Of a stretch of 64,000 nucleotides of DNA, positions 44,711 to 54,238 are shown one piece after another (the first letter of the stretch is position 1; the number at the start of each line of letters is the position of its first letter). A model generated the notes under the pieces. The model had not been told where the DNA came from. It did not search any database and worked only from the letters and a program-made list of their open reading frames with translations. The stretch is from contig NZ_SISB01000012.1 of assembly GCF_004310295.1 (NCBI RefSeq), positions 1 through 64,000 on the forward strand. The letters are read 5' to 3'. This DNA comes from Pseudomonas sp. BGI-2. Lineage in GTDB: Bacteria > Pseudomonadota > Gammaproteobacteria > Pseudomonadales > Pseudomonadaceae. The translations under genes and the position numbers were made by a program.

Positions 44711-45031
44711 CAGTTTTGACTTGATTCTTAGTATCTCGTGTTTGGCGAGGAATGGAAGAAGATTCAGGTGTAACGACCGCTTAGGCTCCCGACTTAGGCG
44801 TTTGTTCGAATGCTCTATTCCTCCAGCATTAAGTTAGCAAGACGCTTCACCCATTGAAAGTTCGCGCGTATCGGCATTGTTCCCATTGGCTCGCTGCTGT
44901 TCACCGGAGGCGCTTAAGAATTGTGCACCTATAGCAGGCACGAAGCGGCTCACTACCACCACGTTGGGATGGCGGAGCCTGATGCAAGGTAATAGCAGCG
45001 GTCCCCCAGACTACTGAAACACCAGTATTGA
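44711..45031. other. 321-base gap between ginD and the XRE gene
   Basis: No supported gene, tRNA or repeat is seen. GC content rises again here, marking the change from the recombination operon to cargo. Confidence 0.5.
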
Positions 45032-45262
45032 TCAACCGAGTTGCCAGTCTGACACCCGTGGCAGAAGACAGGACGGATCGCATTCGAGCTCTTCTGCGAT
45101 GCGATATAGCTTTTCAACGGTGATGTTAACTTCACCACGCTCAATCCTCCCCACATAGCTGCGGTCGATGTTGCAGGCCAGCGCCAGTGCATCCTGGGAA
45201 ATTCGACAGGCCTTCCTCTGTGCCCGGATGCGTTCCCCTAACGCTTTCGCCAACTTATCCAT
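45032..45262 (-). CDS. XRE-family HTH regulator (C-protein-like)
   Basis: 76 residues from ATG 45262. A single helix-turn-helix (RISQDALALACNIDRSYVGRIERGEVNITVEKLYRIAEEL) fills the protein, as in controller proteins of restriction-modification and other selfish modules. Divergent from the winged-helix/helicase pair across 102 bases that contain two inverted repeats. It probably represses or times that pair. Confidence 0.85.
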   Translation of the reverse strand: MDKLAKALGERIRAQRKACRISQDALALACNIDRSYVGRIERGEVNITVEKLYRIAEELECDPSCLLPRVSDWQLG

Positions 45263-45301
45263 GACCGCCTCAATTCTCCTCGAGGCGGCACTATCGTGTG
45301 T

Positions 45302-45335
45302 TTGCGGATGCACGAGCCACGGACTATAATCCGCA
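45302..45335 (+). promoter_or_regulatory. Sigma-70 promoter and flanking operator for the helicase module
   Basis: TTGCGG (45302-45307), 17 bases, then a perfect TATAAT (45325-45330). TGCGGAT (45303) and ATCCGCA (45329-45335) form an inverted repeat that brackets the promoter. A second dyad CCGCCTC-N10-GAGGCGG lies at 45265-45288 near the XRE start. Both are plausible XRE operators. Confidence 0.6.
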
Positions 45336-45364
45336 TTTTTCGCTATTACTCTTCTGGTGCCTCA

Positions 45365-45955
45365 ATGAAATCGGCCACGTTCATCTTCGACAGGCGGCTG
45401 TATGAGATCCTTCAGGAAGACGGGCGCACAAGGTTTACTATCCGTGAACTCCGAGATGCGTACGCCAAGCGCCTGGATGGCATCACTTTTCGCATCGGCG
45501 ATGTACGCCGCTACGTGTATGAGCACATACGCCGGATGATTCGTATAGGCTGGCTCGTATACGACGAAGAGCGTCGTGCGCGGGGGCAGGTCTACCACCT
45601 GCGTCCGATGCCAGCACATCTGCAGCCAGAGTTGATCGACAACGGGTTTGAGAACAGCCTCAAGACTGCCTTGCAACCAGAGCGGCTGCGGTCACCATCT
45701 GAAAGTGCGGCTGTAACGCTCAAACCTTCGCCCGATGTAGATAAACACTTGGAAGCGCTTCATAAAGAGATCCGATTGGACTTTCTCTCCGCGATGGGTG
45801 AGGCAGAGCGATACAAGCTGCTTCTGGACGATATGCCGCATCTCCGGGACAAAGTCGAAGGCGAGTATCTGGACGCTAGAGACCGCAGTTCTCGCCTGTT
45901 GGGTCATCTCCGTGCGATTGAAAAGACACTCAAGACGCTTGCCACCGCACGATGA
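45365..45955 (+). CDS. Winged-helix protein of unknown function
   Basis: 196 residues from ATG 45365. The N-terminal 80 residues look like a winged helix (YEILQEDGRTRFTIRELRDAYAKRL... VRRYVYEHIRRMIRIGWLVYDEERR). The C-terminal part is a charged coiled coil (RDKVEGEYLDARDRSSRLLGHLRAIEKTL). It overlaps the helicase start by four bases, so the two are co-translated and likely act together. No family name recognised. Confidence 0.7.
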   Translation: MKSATFIFDRRLYEILQEDGRTRFTIRELRDAYAKRLDGITFRIGDVRRYVYEHIRRMIRIGWLVYDEERRARGQVYHLRPMPAHLQPELIDNGFENSLKTALQPERLRSPSESAAVTLKPSPDVDKHLEALHKEIRLDFLSAMGEAERYKLLLDDMPHLRDKVEGEYLDARDRSSRLLGHLRAIEKTLKTLATAR

Positions 45956-47352
45956 CCACATCGCTGCGAGACTGGCAAAGCAACTGCATCAACACGGCGT
46001 TGAAGCACTTTACCTCCACACCACACTTCTTCTGCCAGGCAACACCGGGTGCCGGCAAAACGCGCATGGCGGCAGAGCTGGCAAGCAGACTGCTCAGCCA
46101 GGACAGGATCGATCTGGTGCTGTGTTTTGCACCATCCTGCCAAGTTGTCGAGGGCTTTCGTACGACCTTTGCTACTGTGCTTGGCCGGCGTTTGGACGGG
46201 CAAATCGGCGCAATGGGAGCGGCATTCACCTACCAAGCCATGGAATACCGAGATGAGGGGTTCTGGCAGTTACTTGATGACTACCGCGTACTCGTGGTCT
46301 TCGATGAAATTCACCACTGCGCCGGCCACGATCCTATTCTGAGCAACGCTTGGGGCCAGCAGATACTGCACCGGATTCAAGACCGCGCCGCCTTCACCTT
46401 GGCTCTCTCCGGCACCCCATGGCGTTCGGACGACAAGGCTATTGCACTAGCTCGGTACTCGTCACCCGAGGGGCACTTAATCTGCGACTACCGCTACGGA
46501 CTAAGAGAGGCTATCGCTGATGGAGTGTGCCGTTCCCCCCGTATCGTCCTGCTCGATAATCAGAAGGTGAAACTCACCGAGGATCACGGCACGGAGAGCA
46601 ATGTCAGGATGTTTCCAAGCATCGCTAAACTACTGGGGGAATCGCCAGTTACCTATGAAGAATTGCTACGCCACGACGAGGTAATCGATCAACTGCTCGG
46701 TCTTGGTTGCAGCAAGTTGGACGAGCTTCGGTTCGTCAAGCCTAATGCGGCTGGCTTAGTAGTTGCCACCGACATTGAGCACGCCCAACAAATTGCCCTA
46801 GCCTTGGTCGCCAGGGGTGAAGGTTGCCGCATTGTGACCAACAAAATCCCGGATGTGCAGCAAGTGATTAATGCGTTCAGGGAGAGTAACTGTCGCTGGA
46901 TCGTCGCCGTGGGAATGATCAGCGAAGGTACCGACATCCCCCGCCTACAGGTCTGCTGCTACCTCAGCCGCATCCGCACCGAGTTGCATTATCGGCAAGT
47001 GCTGGGGCGCATACTGCGGCGCATCGGCGAACCCGATGACCAAGCATGGCTGTTCATGCTTGCCGAGCCAACGCTGCAGCGCCTAGCGGGGCGAATCGCT
47101 GATGATTTGCCGGATGACTTAGCGGTGCTGAAAGAGATACAGATGCCAAGCCCCACTCCAATCTCAAAGACGGCTCTGATTGAAACCATCGGGGATATTG
47201 ATGGCCTGGATAACAGTATTGGAAGTGGGCCATGCCACGGTATTGGGTTAGGCGCCGCGAACGTTATCTCTCTGGGAGGCTTGGAAGCCGAGCCAAGTTA
47301 TCAGGTGAGTTTTTCCCAGCACTATAGACAGCTTTTGCTGGCTTGCTTTTGA
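45952..47352 (+). CDS. SF2 DEAD/DEAH-type helicase
   Basis: 466 residues. Q-like start RDWQ, Walker A ATPGAGKT (30-37), DEIHH box near 118-122, SGTPWR motif III near 155, then a C-terminal RecA domain with ATDIEHAQQIA, GMISEGTDIP and the arginine-finger block QVLGRILRR. Resembles the helicase half of restriction or phage-defence systems, but no nuclease domain is present. Coupled to the winged-helix gene and controlled from the XRE intergenic region. Confidence 0.85.
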   Translation: MTTSLRDWQSNCINTALKHFTSTPHFFCQATPGAGKTRMAAELASRLLSQDRIDLVLCFAPSCQVVEGFRTTFATVLGRRLDGQIGAMGAAFTYQAMEYRDEGFWQLLDDYRVLVVFDEIHHCAGHDPILSNAWGQQILHRIQDRAAFTLALSGTPWRSDDKAIALARYSSPEGHLICDYRYGLREAIADGVCRSPRIVLLDNQKVKLTEDHGTESNVRMFPSIAKLLGESPVTYEELLRHDEVIDQLLGLGCSKLDELRFVKPNAAGLVVATDIEHAQQIALALVARGEGCRIVTNKIPDVQQVINAFRESNCRWIVAVGMISEGTDIPRLQVCCYLSRIRTELHYRQVLGRILRRIGEPDDQAWLFMLAEPTLQRLAGRIADDLPDDLAVLKEIQMPSPTPISKTALIETIGDIDGLDNSIGSGPCHGIGLGAANVISLGGLEAEPSYQVSFSQHYRQLLLACF

Positions 47353-47496
47353 TGCCTGGGAAACCTCACCCAGTTTTTCACACCTGCTTTCATAATTGGG
47401 CAGGATCGACTGCTTCATCGACTAGCAAACTAATCGGGAGATGAGCATGGAAACCAAAACTCATGTATCGGTAGACATGACTTGCTGAATCAGGAG

Positions 47497-47769
47497 ATGA
47501 CAGAATTGACCCTTCCTCACGAAAGAACCCGCAGTGTCATCAAAACCGAAGAGTTCCTGCGAGAACTCGCTCGCAGCGCTGAATTGCCACAGGAAGTCCG
47601 GAGCCATGCGAAAAGCCTGCTCAGGCACTATCCGTCTGCCGGCCAGATATTTTCGGTGGGGCGTCTTGAAGAGTGTTTGATGAGCTCCGGGTCAGAGGAT
47701 GAACTCAGACGGCGGGTAACTGCTTTCCATCAGCGGCTGTTCAGTTCGTCATTGGACTTCACGCTATAA
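47497..47769 (+). CDS. BPSL0761-family small protein
   Basis: 90 residues. The start MTELTLPHERTRSVIKTEEFLREL and the motif LLRHYPSAGQIF identify this family, common on islands and of unknown function. The in-frame TTG at 47482 is an alternative. A 13-codon ORF (METKTHVSVDMTC, 47447-47488) with a good ribosome site just upstream could be a leader peptide. Confidence 0.75.
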   Translation: MTELTLPHERTRSVIKTEEFLRELARSAELPQEVRSHAKSLLRHYPSAGQIFSVGRLEECLMSSGSEDELRRRVTAFHQRLFSSSLDFTL

Positions 47770-47850
47770 GAAGTGGGGGCCGCACAGCCGTGCAGTGATT
47801 TTACCCCGTCGGCAACCTTGTTGTTGCGTGGCTGCTATCGCCACAGCTGT

Positions 47851-48073
47851 GTAAGGGGCCGGCGAACACATCTTCCGAGCCAGGCCGATAAGGGCGATTG
47901 TGTCCGCGTATTTTTAAGCGGACGCAATTACCCTTAACGTCAGGATCGCCATGCGCCAACTACGTAAGTCCTACCCGAAATCCTTCAAAACCCATCAGGT
48001 GGACACCATCGCCTTTGGCGTCGGCCCCCGGGGTCAGGAAGGTGTGTTGGCCGGACGCCAACAAATTACCTAG
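47851..48073 (+). mobile_element. IS66-family left-end remnant with truncated tnpA start
   Basis: GTAAGGGGCCGG at 47851 resembles an IS66 terminal repeat. About 100 bases later a 40-codon frame begins MRQLRKSYPKSFKT, like IS66 TnpA, then diverges and stops at 48071-48073. No TnpB or TnpC is present. Confidence 0.4.
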
Positions 48074-48183
48074 TAGGTGTCAAGATATTCATTCAGTTGG
48101 CTTGCTCGGTTAAGCACTTTTCCCCCTGAATTTGCTGAGCCATTGGTGTCAGTATATTTTTTTCCGCACCATAATGTGGTTTA

Positions 48184-49128
48184 TTAACTTTTGACCGAGC
48201 TCATATCCATCTCCGGGCTCAAAGTTCCTAGCCAAGCGACTAGACACACTATGATTATTGCTACCGAGAACTCTATGGTCATACTGCGCCGCAAAACATT
48301 AACGACGCCGGTGTATTCGCCGCTCTGAATCGATCTTTCTAAAAGTGGACTCAAGTGAAAACGGTTCAGCGTAGCTAATACAATCATCGCTGCAAATAGT
48401 AAAATTTTTAAACAAAGCAGCACGCCATAAGTGCTAAACGTTATCCCAACTAATGTTGGACCTACAATGAATAGATAATTTACTATACCGGTAATGCTTA
48501 GACTCACTACGATAAATGCACCAGCTGATTCAAACCCGGTAAGAGCTCGGGAGAGAATTCGCACCTCTTGCTCGCCATTTAAAATCTTAGTGCGCAGCAG
48601 TAAAGCGAATGCGGCCAGAGCTCCCATCCAGGCGCCGGCGGCCAAAAGGTGAAAAATATCACTAGCGAAATGCATATAACGACGATTGCCTTCATCCATC
48701 GCTCCATGCCCTGTCCACGCCAAGGTTGCGAGAGCTGTAGCACCGAAGAAGGTAACCGCCCAGAGGCTGAGGGTCGGGAAGCGTTTGTTTAGTGTGACAG
48801 CTATGCCTGCTAGAATAAGGGCTGCTATTCGGACCATCCAGGTGAGTCCGACGTCGGTACCAGTAAGTACCATTTCGAAGATGTGCTGGCGAAGCTCCAT
48901 AAACTCTGAAACGCCGCTCATTGCTTTCGCAAGCAGCAACATCGCGGCAAGAGACAGAAGTACACCAACAACGACTGTACTAAAAAGGAGCGACTCAAAA
49001 TTTAAGACCGTGCCGGATACCCGTTCTTTTCCCCTAAGGCTATACAAGCCAAAAATTGCTAATCCAAATAGCAGCATCAGGTCTAAATAAAGAACGAAGC
49101 GAAGGGCGATGTTTATTGAGTCGCTCAT
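48184..49128 (-). CDS. copD: Copper resistance membrane protein CopD
   Basis: 314 residues, eight predicted membrane helices. Conserved CopD histidines and helices are visible ([46 protein letters not shown]). Works with CopC in periplasmic copper uptake or handling. Only three bases from copC, so one transcription unit. Lower GC than the core copy at 1-197, consistent with island origin. Confidence 0.94.
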   Translation of the reverse strand: MSDSINIALRFVLYLDLMLLFGLAIFGLYSLRGKERVSGTVLNFESLLFSTVVVGVLLSLAAMLLLAKAMSGVSEFMELRQHIFEMVLTGTDVGLTWMVRIAALILAGIAVTLNKRFPTLSLWAVTFFGATALATLAWTGHGAMDEGNRRYMHFASDIFHLLAAGAWMGALAAFALLLRTKILNGEQEVRILSRALTGFESAGAFIVVSLSITGIVNYLFIVGPTLVGITFSTYGVLLCLKILLFAAMIVLATLNRFHLSPLLERSIQSGEYTGVVNVLRRSMTIEFSVAIIIVCLVAWLGTLSPEMDMSSVKS

Positions 49129-49131
49129 GGA

Positions 49132-49515
49132 TCATTTCACTTTAAAAGAGAAGTTACCTGTGATGGGATGAGTATCGGAAGAGACCGCCCGCCATTCGAC
49201 CTTATAAGTACCGGTGGTTAACGGAGCGGCAGGCGTGATAACCATCATTTTTGGATCGGCGCCTCCTGCGACACCAGCCTTAACGCCCATTGGAGAGTTC
49301 GGCATGCCAGGCATGTCGGTCATGATCAGTTTTGCCCCTGAGAACTGAGTCGTAAGGTTCTCCGAGAAGTGCAGCTCGATTTTAGACGGCGCAGCGGACG
49401 TCGAGCCTTCTGCAGGGGTAGAAGACACTAGCTTTGGATGCGCCTGGGCGATGGCGCTCACGAGCAAGCCGGCGGTAAGTGCAACAGCTACGATAGTAGT
49501 TTTAAAGAATGACAT
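49132..49515 (-). CDS. copC: Periplasmic copper-binding protein CopC
   Basis: 127 residues. Signal peptide ends AIAQA; the mature N-terminus HPKLVSSTPAEG supplies the Cu(II) His. The Met-rich loop MTDMPGMPNSPM suits Cu(I), and the end DTHPITGNFSFKVK gives the second Cu(II) His. Cupredoxin-like beta barrel. Upstream of copD in the usual order. Confidence 0.95.
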   Translation of the reverse strand: MSFFKTTIVAVALTAGLLVSAIAQAHPKLVSSTPAEGSTSAAPSKIELHFSENLTTQFSGAKLIMTDMPGMPNSPMGVKAGVAGGADPKMMVITPAAPLTTGTYKVEWRAVSSDTHPITGNFSFKVK

Positions 49516-49700
49516 GCAAGACTCCTCACAGCTAAAGCTGTTGGTTCGAGGTTTGATGGAGTAGATCTAGTTTTTATTTCTCAATTCCGGTTAAGACCAC
49601 AGGCGAATACCCAGCGTGTGCCGCGGACTGAAGCTAGGTAACAGATCAGGGGAACCGCGTTAAAGAGCTAGGACACGATGCCACATGACTGCCGACTGTT

Positions 49701-49718
49701 GGATTACATTTCAGTAAG
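49701..49718 (-). promoter_or_regulatory. CopR-type box upstream of copC
   Basis: Minus-strand CTTACTGAAATGTAATCC shares the TGTAAT core with four other sites in this locus. Located about 185 bases before copC. 49516-49847 otherwise shows no gene. Confidence 0.55.
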
Positions 49719-49847
49719 CTTTGCGCGTGCTCTCTGGTCCAGAATTGGGGGGCATGTGGCCTAACTGAACCTCTGAGGTTCGTAGGGAAGTCACTTCGTC
49801 TAGGACGCAGTCGCTACCTTTACTTCGATGCGGTGCCTGAACAAGGA

Positions 49848-51236
49848 TCAGGCACGTTTCAATCCGACACTGGGAAGTTCCATATGGAAGGCTGTTTTTC
49901 CATTGGATGAGTCACACCAGATCTTGCCTTCATGGGCTTCTATGATCGACCGCGTAATTGAGAGCCCCAGTCCAGCGTTGCTGGGGCTTCCTTCGCGCCG
50001 TGCCGGATCTGCGCGGTAGAAGCGATCGAAGAGCTTTTCAAGGTGCTCGGGTGCAATGGTCTCTCCTGGATTTTCCACGACCACCAATGTCGAGGTACCT
50101 TTCTGTTGGATATCGACCCTGATGGTTTGGCCCTCCGGGGTGTACCGCAGCGCGTTCGACAGCAAGTTCGAGATTGCTCTGTGCAACATCAACACGTCCC
50201 CCCGGACACGTCCTGCTCCCGAAACGGTCAGTTCGATACCGCTCTCATCCGCCAGTAGGCGGTAATACTCGAGCAGCTTCTCCACAACCTCCAATAGGTC
50301 AATCTGCTTGTTCTCAGGCTTGATTAGCCCGTTGTCGGACTTCGCCAGGAAAAGCATGTCATCAATCATCTTCGACATACGCTTCAAGTCATCCAGATTC
50401 GAATACAGATTATTTTCGTAGTCCTCAGTATCCCTTTTTCTAGAGAGCACCACTTCGGTATGGGTCATCAGGTTGCTTAGCGGGGTGCGCAGTTCGTGAG
50501 CGATATCCGCTGAAAAATTGGATAATCGCACAAAAGCATCATCCAGCCGGGACAACATCGCATTGAACGACGACACCATCTGTTGCAGTTCTTTGGGGAC
50601 CGGCGCTAGAGGGATGCGGTCTTTGAGGGATTTGGCTGACATCGACGCCGCGACCATGGTCACCTGACGAATAGGACGCATGCCGCTGCGTGCAACCATC
50701 CAGCCTAATGCCGCGCTGACGAGTGCGCTGATGACCAACCCTATCCAGAACCATTGCTGAAGGGTTTTGAAGAAGGCCATGTGATGAGTAACATCGAAGA
50801 TCAAGATTACGGTCAGCGGCTTTTCCTGACCGACCATTGTCGCTTGTGCTGTCATGCCTCGGAACATCTGCTCTTGGTCTTGCCATTCCCACACACTGTT
50901 GTTTGTCGTCAGGCGGAACTGCTCAGGGACATTTACTGGCCCCGGATCAGCGAAAAGCACCTTTCCATTACTGTCCAAGATCAGGGCAGTCAAATCACGG
51001 TGAGCCCCCAGCAGCGCTTTCAACTGAGGTTTTAGCTCGTTGAATTGATCGACACTGCTCAGCTCCCCCAGGATTCTTTGAGTCGAATAGAGCTTTTCGT
51101 TCAGGGTCTGCTGATCCAGCATTTTGAAATGACGCTGGCTGAGGTGGTTAATGCTGAGTCCGGCGACGGTGAGCACAGCCGTTACCGCAAGCATGAACAT
51201 CAGGCTCATGCGTGTAGTCAGGGATAGACTGTTCAT
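49848..51236 (-). CDS. copS: Copper sensor histidine kinase CopS
   Basis: 462 residues. Two membrane helices (about 10-30 and 160-182) border a periplasmic sensor of 130 residues. HAMP, then H-box [21 protein letters not shown]-box [14 protein letters not shown], and [16 protein letters not shown]. Heavy-metal sensor kinase family (CopS/CusS). Start overlaps the copR stop. Confidence 0.94.
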   Translation of the reverse strand: MNSLSLTTRMSLMFMLAVTAVLTVAGLSINHLSQRHFKMLDQQTLNEKLYSTQRILGELSSVDQFNELKPQLKALLGAHRDLTALILDSNGKVLFADPGPVNVPEQFRLTTNNSVWEWQDQEQMFRGMTAQATMVGQEKPLTVILIFDVTHHMAFFKTLQQWFWIGLVISALVSAALGWMVARSGMRPIRQVTMVAASMSAKSLKDRIPLAPVPKELQQMVSSFNAMLSRLDDAFVRLSNFSADIAHELRTPLSNLMTHTEVVLSRKRDTEDYENNLYSNLDDLKRMSKMIDDMLFLAKSDNGLIKPENKQIDLLEVVEKLLEYYRLLADESGIELTVSGAGRVRGDVLMLHRAISNLLSNALRYTPEGQTIRVDIQQKGTSTLVVVENPGETIAPEHLEKLFDRFYRADPARREGSPSNAGLGLSITRSIIEAHEGKIWCDSSNGKTAFHMELPSVGLKRA

Positions 51237-51916
51237 TCCGACTCCGGGGCATCAAGCATATAGCCCATACCTCGGGCGGTCTGGATCAATTTCAGTTCAA
51301 AATCATCGTCAATTTTCGCTCGCAAACGTCGGATAGCAACTTCGATCACATTGGTATCACTATCGAAATTCATGTCCCAAACCTGGGAAGCGATCAAAGA
51401 TTTCGGTAGCACTTCGCCGCGCCGGCGCAGCAGCAGTTCGAGCAACGAGAATTCTTTTGCCGTCAGGTCAATCCGCTTTCCACTGCGTACAGCACGACGT
51501 TTCAGCAGATCGACTTCAAGATCTGCTATTTTCATAATGGTCTGCGTGGGCAAGCTATTGCCCCGGCGGAGCAGCGTCCTGACCCGGGCTAGCAATTCGG
51601 AAAAGGCGAATGGCTTGACCAAATAGTCGTCTGCACCCAACTCCAATCCTTTGACGCGATCTTCGACGCCATCACGTGCCGTCAGAAACAGCACCGGGAC
51701 ATCTTTCCCCGCTGCTCGCACCATCCGCAGTACGTCCCAGCCATCCAGGCCCGGCATCATCACGTCCAGAATCAACAGGTCATACGCTTCGCTCAGTGCA
51801 TGCTGAAGTGCATCTGTTCCCGTCATGACTCGGTCGACGTTGAACCCAGCCTCAGTGAGGCCTTGCTGCAGGTAAGTGCCTATTTTTGGCTCGTCTTCAG
51901 CGACCAGAAGTTTCAT
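51233..51916 (-). CDS. copR: Copper response regulator CopR
   Basis: 227 residues from ATG 51916 ([13 protein letters not shown]). Receiver with phospho-Asp in [15 protein letters not shown] and Lys in [10 protein letters not shown]. Winged helix with [23 protein letters not shown] and [12 protein letters not shown]. Heavy-metal OmpR-class activator. Likely binds the TGTAAT-containing boxes scattered through this locus. Divergent from the PtrA-like gene at 52120. Confidence 0.94.
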   Translation of the reverse strand: MKLLVAEDEPKIGTYLQQGLTEAGFNVDRVMTGTDALQHALSEAYDLLILDVMMPGLDGWDVLRMVRAAGKDVPVLFLTARDGVEDRVKGLELGADDYLVKPFAFSELLARVRTLLRRGNSLPTQTIMKIADLEVDLLKRRAVRSGKRIDLTAKEFSLLELLLRRRGEVLPKSLIASQVWDMNFDSDTNVIEVAIRRLRAKIDDDFELKLIQTARGMGYMLDAPESE

Positions 51917-51978
51917 GAGGGCAGTTTCCAAATGTTGTGTGGCCTGAGTGTGCAGCCAAATAGCCCCCCAACCATAAG

Positions 51979-51996
51979 CTTACGAAAATGTAATCC
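51979..51996 (+). promoter_or_regulatory. CopR-type box between copR and the PtrA-like gene
   Basis: CTTACGAAAATGTAATCC, followed 15-20 bases later by CTGTCAG. Sits in the divergent promoter region. Confidence 0.6.
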
Positions 51997-52119
51997 TAGC
52001 TTCAGGCCTCTGTCAGGGAGCTTTGTCTAGTGTGCAAGCATGAGCACTAGGTTGTGCTCTCGGCCCTCGAATCAACAACCAGAGGTGCCGGCCACAGCTT
52101 CTTGTGAGGAGACTACCTT

Positions 52120-52479
52120 ATGAAATTGCTTAAACATCTGCTTCTCGTTGGTTCGTTCCTGCTGTCCTCAGCTGTCTGGGCAGAATCGGGGGGTGATCGC
52201 ACCATCCAGCGCATTGAACAACTGCGGGATAAGGCCGAAGCCGTATTGATCCAGGCGGAGAAGGCACCCCCTGGCCAGCGCCATGTACACATGAAGGAGC
52301 ACATGAAGATGCTCGATGAGATGATGAGCGAGCTTCACAAAGGACACCCAGCTCCCGGTACATCTGCGCAAGAGCATCTTGCTTGGATGGAGCGGCACGA
52401 CAAATTGGTGGATGACGCCCTCGGGCAGATGATGCGGGAGCACAAGCTAATGATGGCTGACAAAGAGTGCCATCCATAA
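52120..52479 (+). CDS. PtrA-like periplasmic copper-locus protein
   Basis: 119 residues. Signal peptide ends AVWA. The mature start ESGGDRTIQRIEQLRDKAEA resembles PtrA (EGGGDRTFARMEAAR). The rest is a Met/His-rich helix (HVHMKEHMKMLDEMMSELHKGHP, GQMMREHKLMMADKECHP) likely to bind copper. Preceded by a CopR-type box and followed by a terminator, so monocistronic. Confidence 0.75.
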   Translation: MKLLKHLLLVGSFLLSSAVWAESGGDRTIQRIEQLRDKAEAVLIQAEKAPPGQRHVHMKEHMKMLDEMMSELHKGHPAPGTSAQEHLAWMERHDKLVDDALGQMMREHKLMMADKECHP

Positions 52480-52521
52480 GAAATCCCCTTCAAGGCCTTC
52501 CGTGATTGCTCCTTTGGCCTA

Positions 52522-52549
52522 GCGGCGCCACAACGGCGCCGCGTTTTTT
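52522..52549 (+). terminator. Terminator after the PtrA-like gene
   Basis: GCGGCGCC-N5-GGCGCCGC followed by GTTTTTT. Confidence 0.9.
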
Positions 52550-52640
52550 CAAGCTGACTAATTTGTAGTTTTGGGGTGAGCCCCCCGGCAGGAGCCGGGG
52601 AATAGCATGAGATTTCCAACCACCTCAGTGAGGTTTCATC

Positions 52641-53201
52641 ATGAAACGTTCACGTCTCCAACTGTTGATCGCCGGACTTCTCTTCGTAGCTGCAACTCAA
52701 GTCTTTGCGCAAACGCCTGGCAGTGAAACCAGCATTGGCCGACAGGCCCAAGCAACCCCTGCTACGCGTACCGTTTTCGTCAAGATGGATGACATCAGCT
52801 ACGGCCAGAAGTCGATCGATGTGAAGCCTGGCGAGACCGTCCGCTTCGTGTTGAAGAACGACGGGGCGCTGATGCACGAGTTCAACATCGGCAAATCCGC
52901 ATCGCAGCTGGAACATCAACGCGAGATGGCGGCGCTATTCAAAGACGGCACGCTGACGCCGACAGGCAAGGCGAAGTCGATCGTCTGGCGGGAGCACTTC
53001 ACTGCCCCTAGCGATTCCGATCCTCCGGGATATCCGGAGGTCATTGAGGCAAAACATGACGATCCTAACGCCATCCTCGTAGAGCCTGGGACGACGAAGG
53101 AATTCGTCTGGACATTCGCCGATGTGTCCAACCTGAACTTTGCCTGCACCCTGCCAGGACATTATCAGGCAGGGATGGTGGGTGAGTTCGTAATGCGTTG
53201 A
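52641..53201 (+). CDS. Periplasmic cupredoxin (CopI-like), copy 1
   Basis: 186 residues with a signal peptide (ending VFAQ). A plastocyanin-like fold: SIDVKPGETVRFVLKN, first ligand His in LMHEFNIGK, then Cys, His and Met in FACTLPGHYQAGM. All four type-1 copper ligands are present. Probably an electron-transfer or Cu-buffering protein in copper tolerance. Followed by a paralogue 150 bases on. Confidence 0.88.
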   Translation: MKRSRLQLLIAGLLFVAATQVFAQTPGSETSIGRQAQATPATRTVFVKMDDISYGQKSIDVKPGETVRFVLKNDGALMHEFNIGKSASQLEHQREMAALFKDGTLTPTGKAKSIVWREHFTAPSDSDPPGYPEVIEAKHDDPNAILVEPGTTKEFVWTFADVSNLNFACTLPGHYQAGMVGEFVMR

Positions 53202-53257
53202 ATCGACGACCAGGTGCCCCGGCGCTGTGTGCCGGGCAGCACCTGATCTCAGCTAAC

Positions 53258-53275
53258 TTCACCGATATGTAATTT
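53258..53275 (+). promoter_or_regulatory. CopR-type box before the second cupredoxin
   Basis: CTTCACCGATATGTAATTT with GTAAG and CTGGCAG downstream, about 80 bases before the ATG. A weaker match than the others. Confidence 0.45.
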
Positions 53276-53350
53276 TTGCGTAAGTGAGCTGGCAGCTCAG
53301 CCTGGCTAGCATCAAGGCGTTTTAAACCACTCAGTCCTGCGAGGTTCACC

Positions 53351-53887
53351 ATGAAAGCTAAGTCCGCATTCCTGCTTTTCGTTGCCAGCCTTATGTTTTC
53401 AGCGTCTGCAGCGATGGCCAACCTGAGCCACGGTAATGTAGACATTGGTCAGCCAGGCGATTCTCAAAAGGTAGATCGCATCATCGAAGTGAAGATGGGC
53501 GATAGCTTCTTCGAGCCAAAGAGCATTGATGTCAAACCGGACGAAACAATTCGCTTCGTGCTCAAAAACGAGGGCACGTTGCTACACGAATTCAACATCG
53601 GCAAAGCCGCTGCCCATGCCGCGCATCAAAAAGAGATGGCGGCCATGTTCCAGAACGGCTCGCTTAGTCCTACTGGAAAAGGGCAAGCCATGAGCGATAT
53701 GGACCACAACATGGTCGGTATGAAGATGGACGGGATGGCGCACAACGATCCCAACAGCGTTCTGATCGAACCAGGGACAACCAAAGAGCTTGTCTGGACC
53801 TTTTCCAAGAGCACAGGCCTGGAGTTTGCCTGCAACGTTCCGGGCCACTATCAGTCGGGGATGGTGGGTCAGTTTGAAGTGAAGTAA
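53351..53887 (+). CDS. Periplasmic cupredoxin (CopI-like), copy 2
   Basis: 178 residues, signal peptide ending AAMA. Same ligand set as the first copy: His in LLHEFNIGK and Cys-His-Met in FACNVPGHYQSGM. Unlike copy 1 it has a Met/His insert (MSDMDHNMVGMKMDGMAH) between the ligands. Likely arose by tandem duplication and diverged. Leads into DUF2933-ATPase genes. Confidence 0.88.
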   Translation: MKAKSAFLLFVASLMFSASAAMANLSHGNVDIGQPGDSQKVDRIIEVKMGDSFFEPKSIDVKPDETIRFVLKNEGTLLHEFNIGKAAAHAAHQKEMAAMFQNGSLSPTGKGQAMSDMDHNMVGMKMDGMAHNDPNSVLIEPGTTKELVWTFSKSTGLEFACNVPGHYQSGMVGQFEVK

Positions 53888-53984
53888 GCGCGGTTTGATC
53901 GATATCACAGCCTCAGAGCGAGCGTTGACTACTCTCAGTCGCAGACGTCACCGCAGCTCTTGCCAGGACACTGGGGACCACATC

Positions 53985-54236
53985 ATGACTAATCATCCGC
54001 ATTCGGTTGAAAATTCGCCTTCTTCTTTCTGGAGAAGCAAAACGGGTGTCGTACTGATCATGCTAGTTGCGATCGGTGTTTTCTACGTCGTCCGGGAACA
54101 CTTCAGCCATGTTTCACCTTATCTGCCCTATCTGATCCTGTTGATCTGCCCGTTGATGCATTTTTTCGGGCGCGGTCACGGCGGTCATGGTCGACACGTG
54201 AGCTCCGAATCCAACAAGGACGATAAAGGAAACTAG
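53985..54236 (+). CDS. DUF2933 small membrane protein
   Basis: 83 residues from ATG 53985. Two hydrophobic segments ([31 protein letters not shown]) and a His/Gly tail ([14 protein letters not shown]). Common next to Cu-ATPases; function unknown. Two bases before the ATPase start, so coupled. A frameshifted homologue lies at 17617-17836. Confidence 0.85.
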   Translation: MTNHPHSVENSPSSFWRSKTGVVLIMLVAIGVFYVVREHFSHVSPYLPYLILLICPLMHFFGRGHGGHGRHVSSESNKDDKGN

Positions 54237-54238
54237 TC

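Noticed and set aside
49833..49855. Hairpin GTGCCTGA/TCAGGCAC as a copS terminator
   Set aside because: It overlaps the copS stop codon and no T-run follows on the minus strand.
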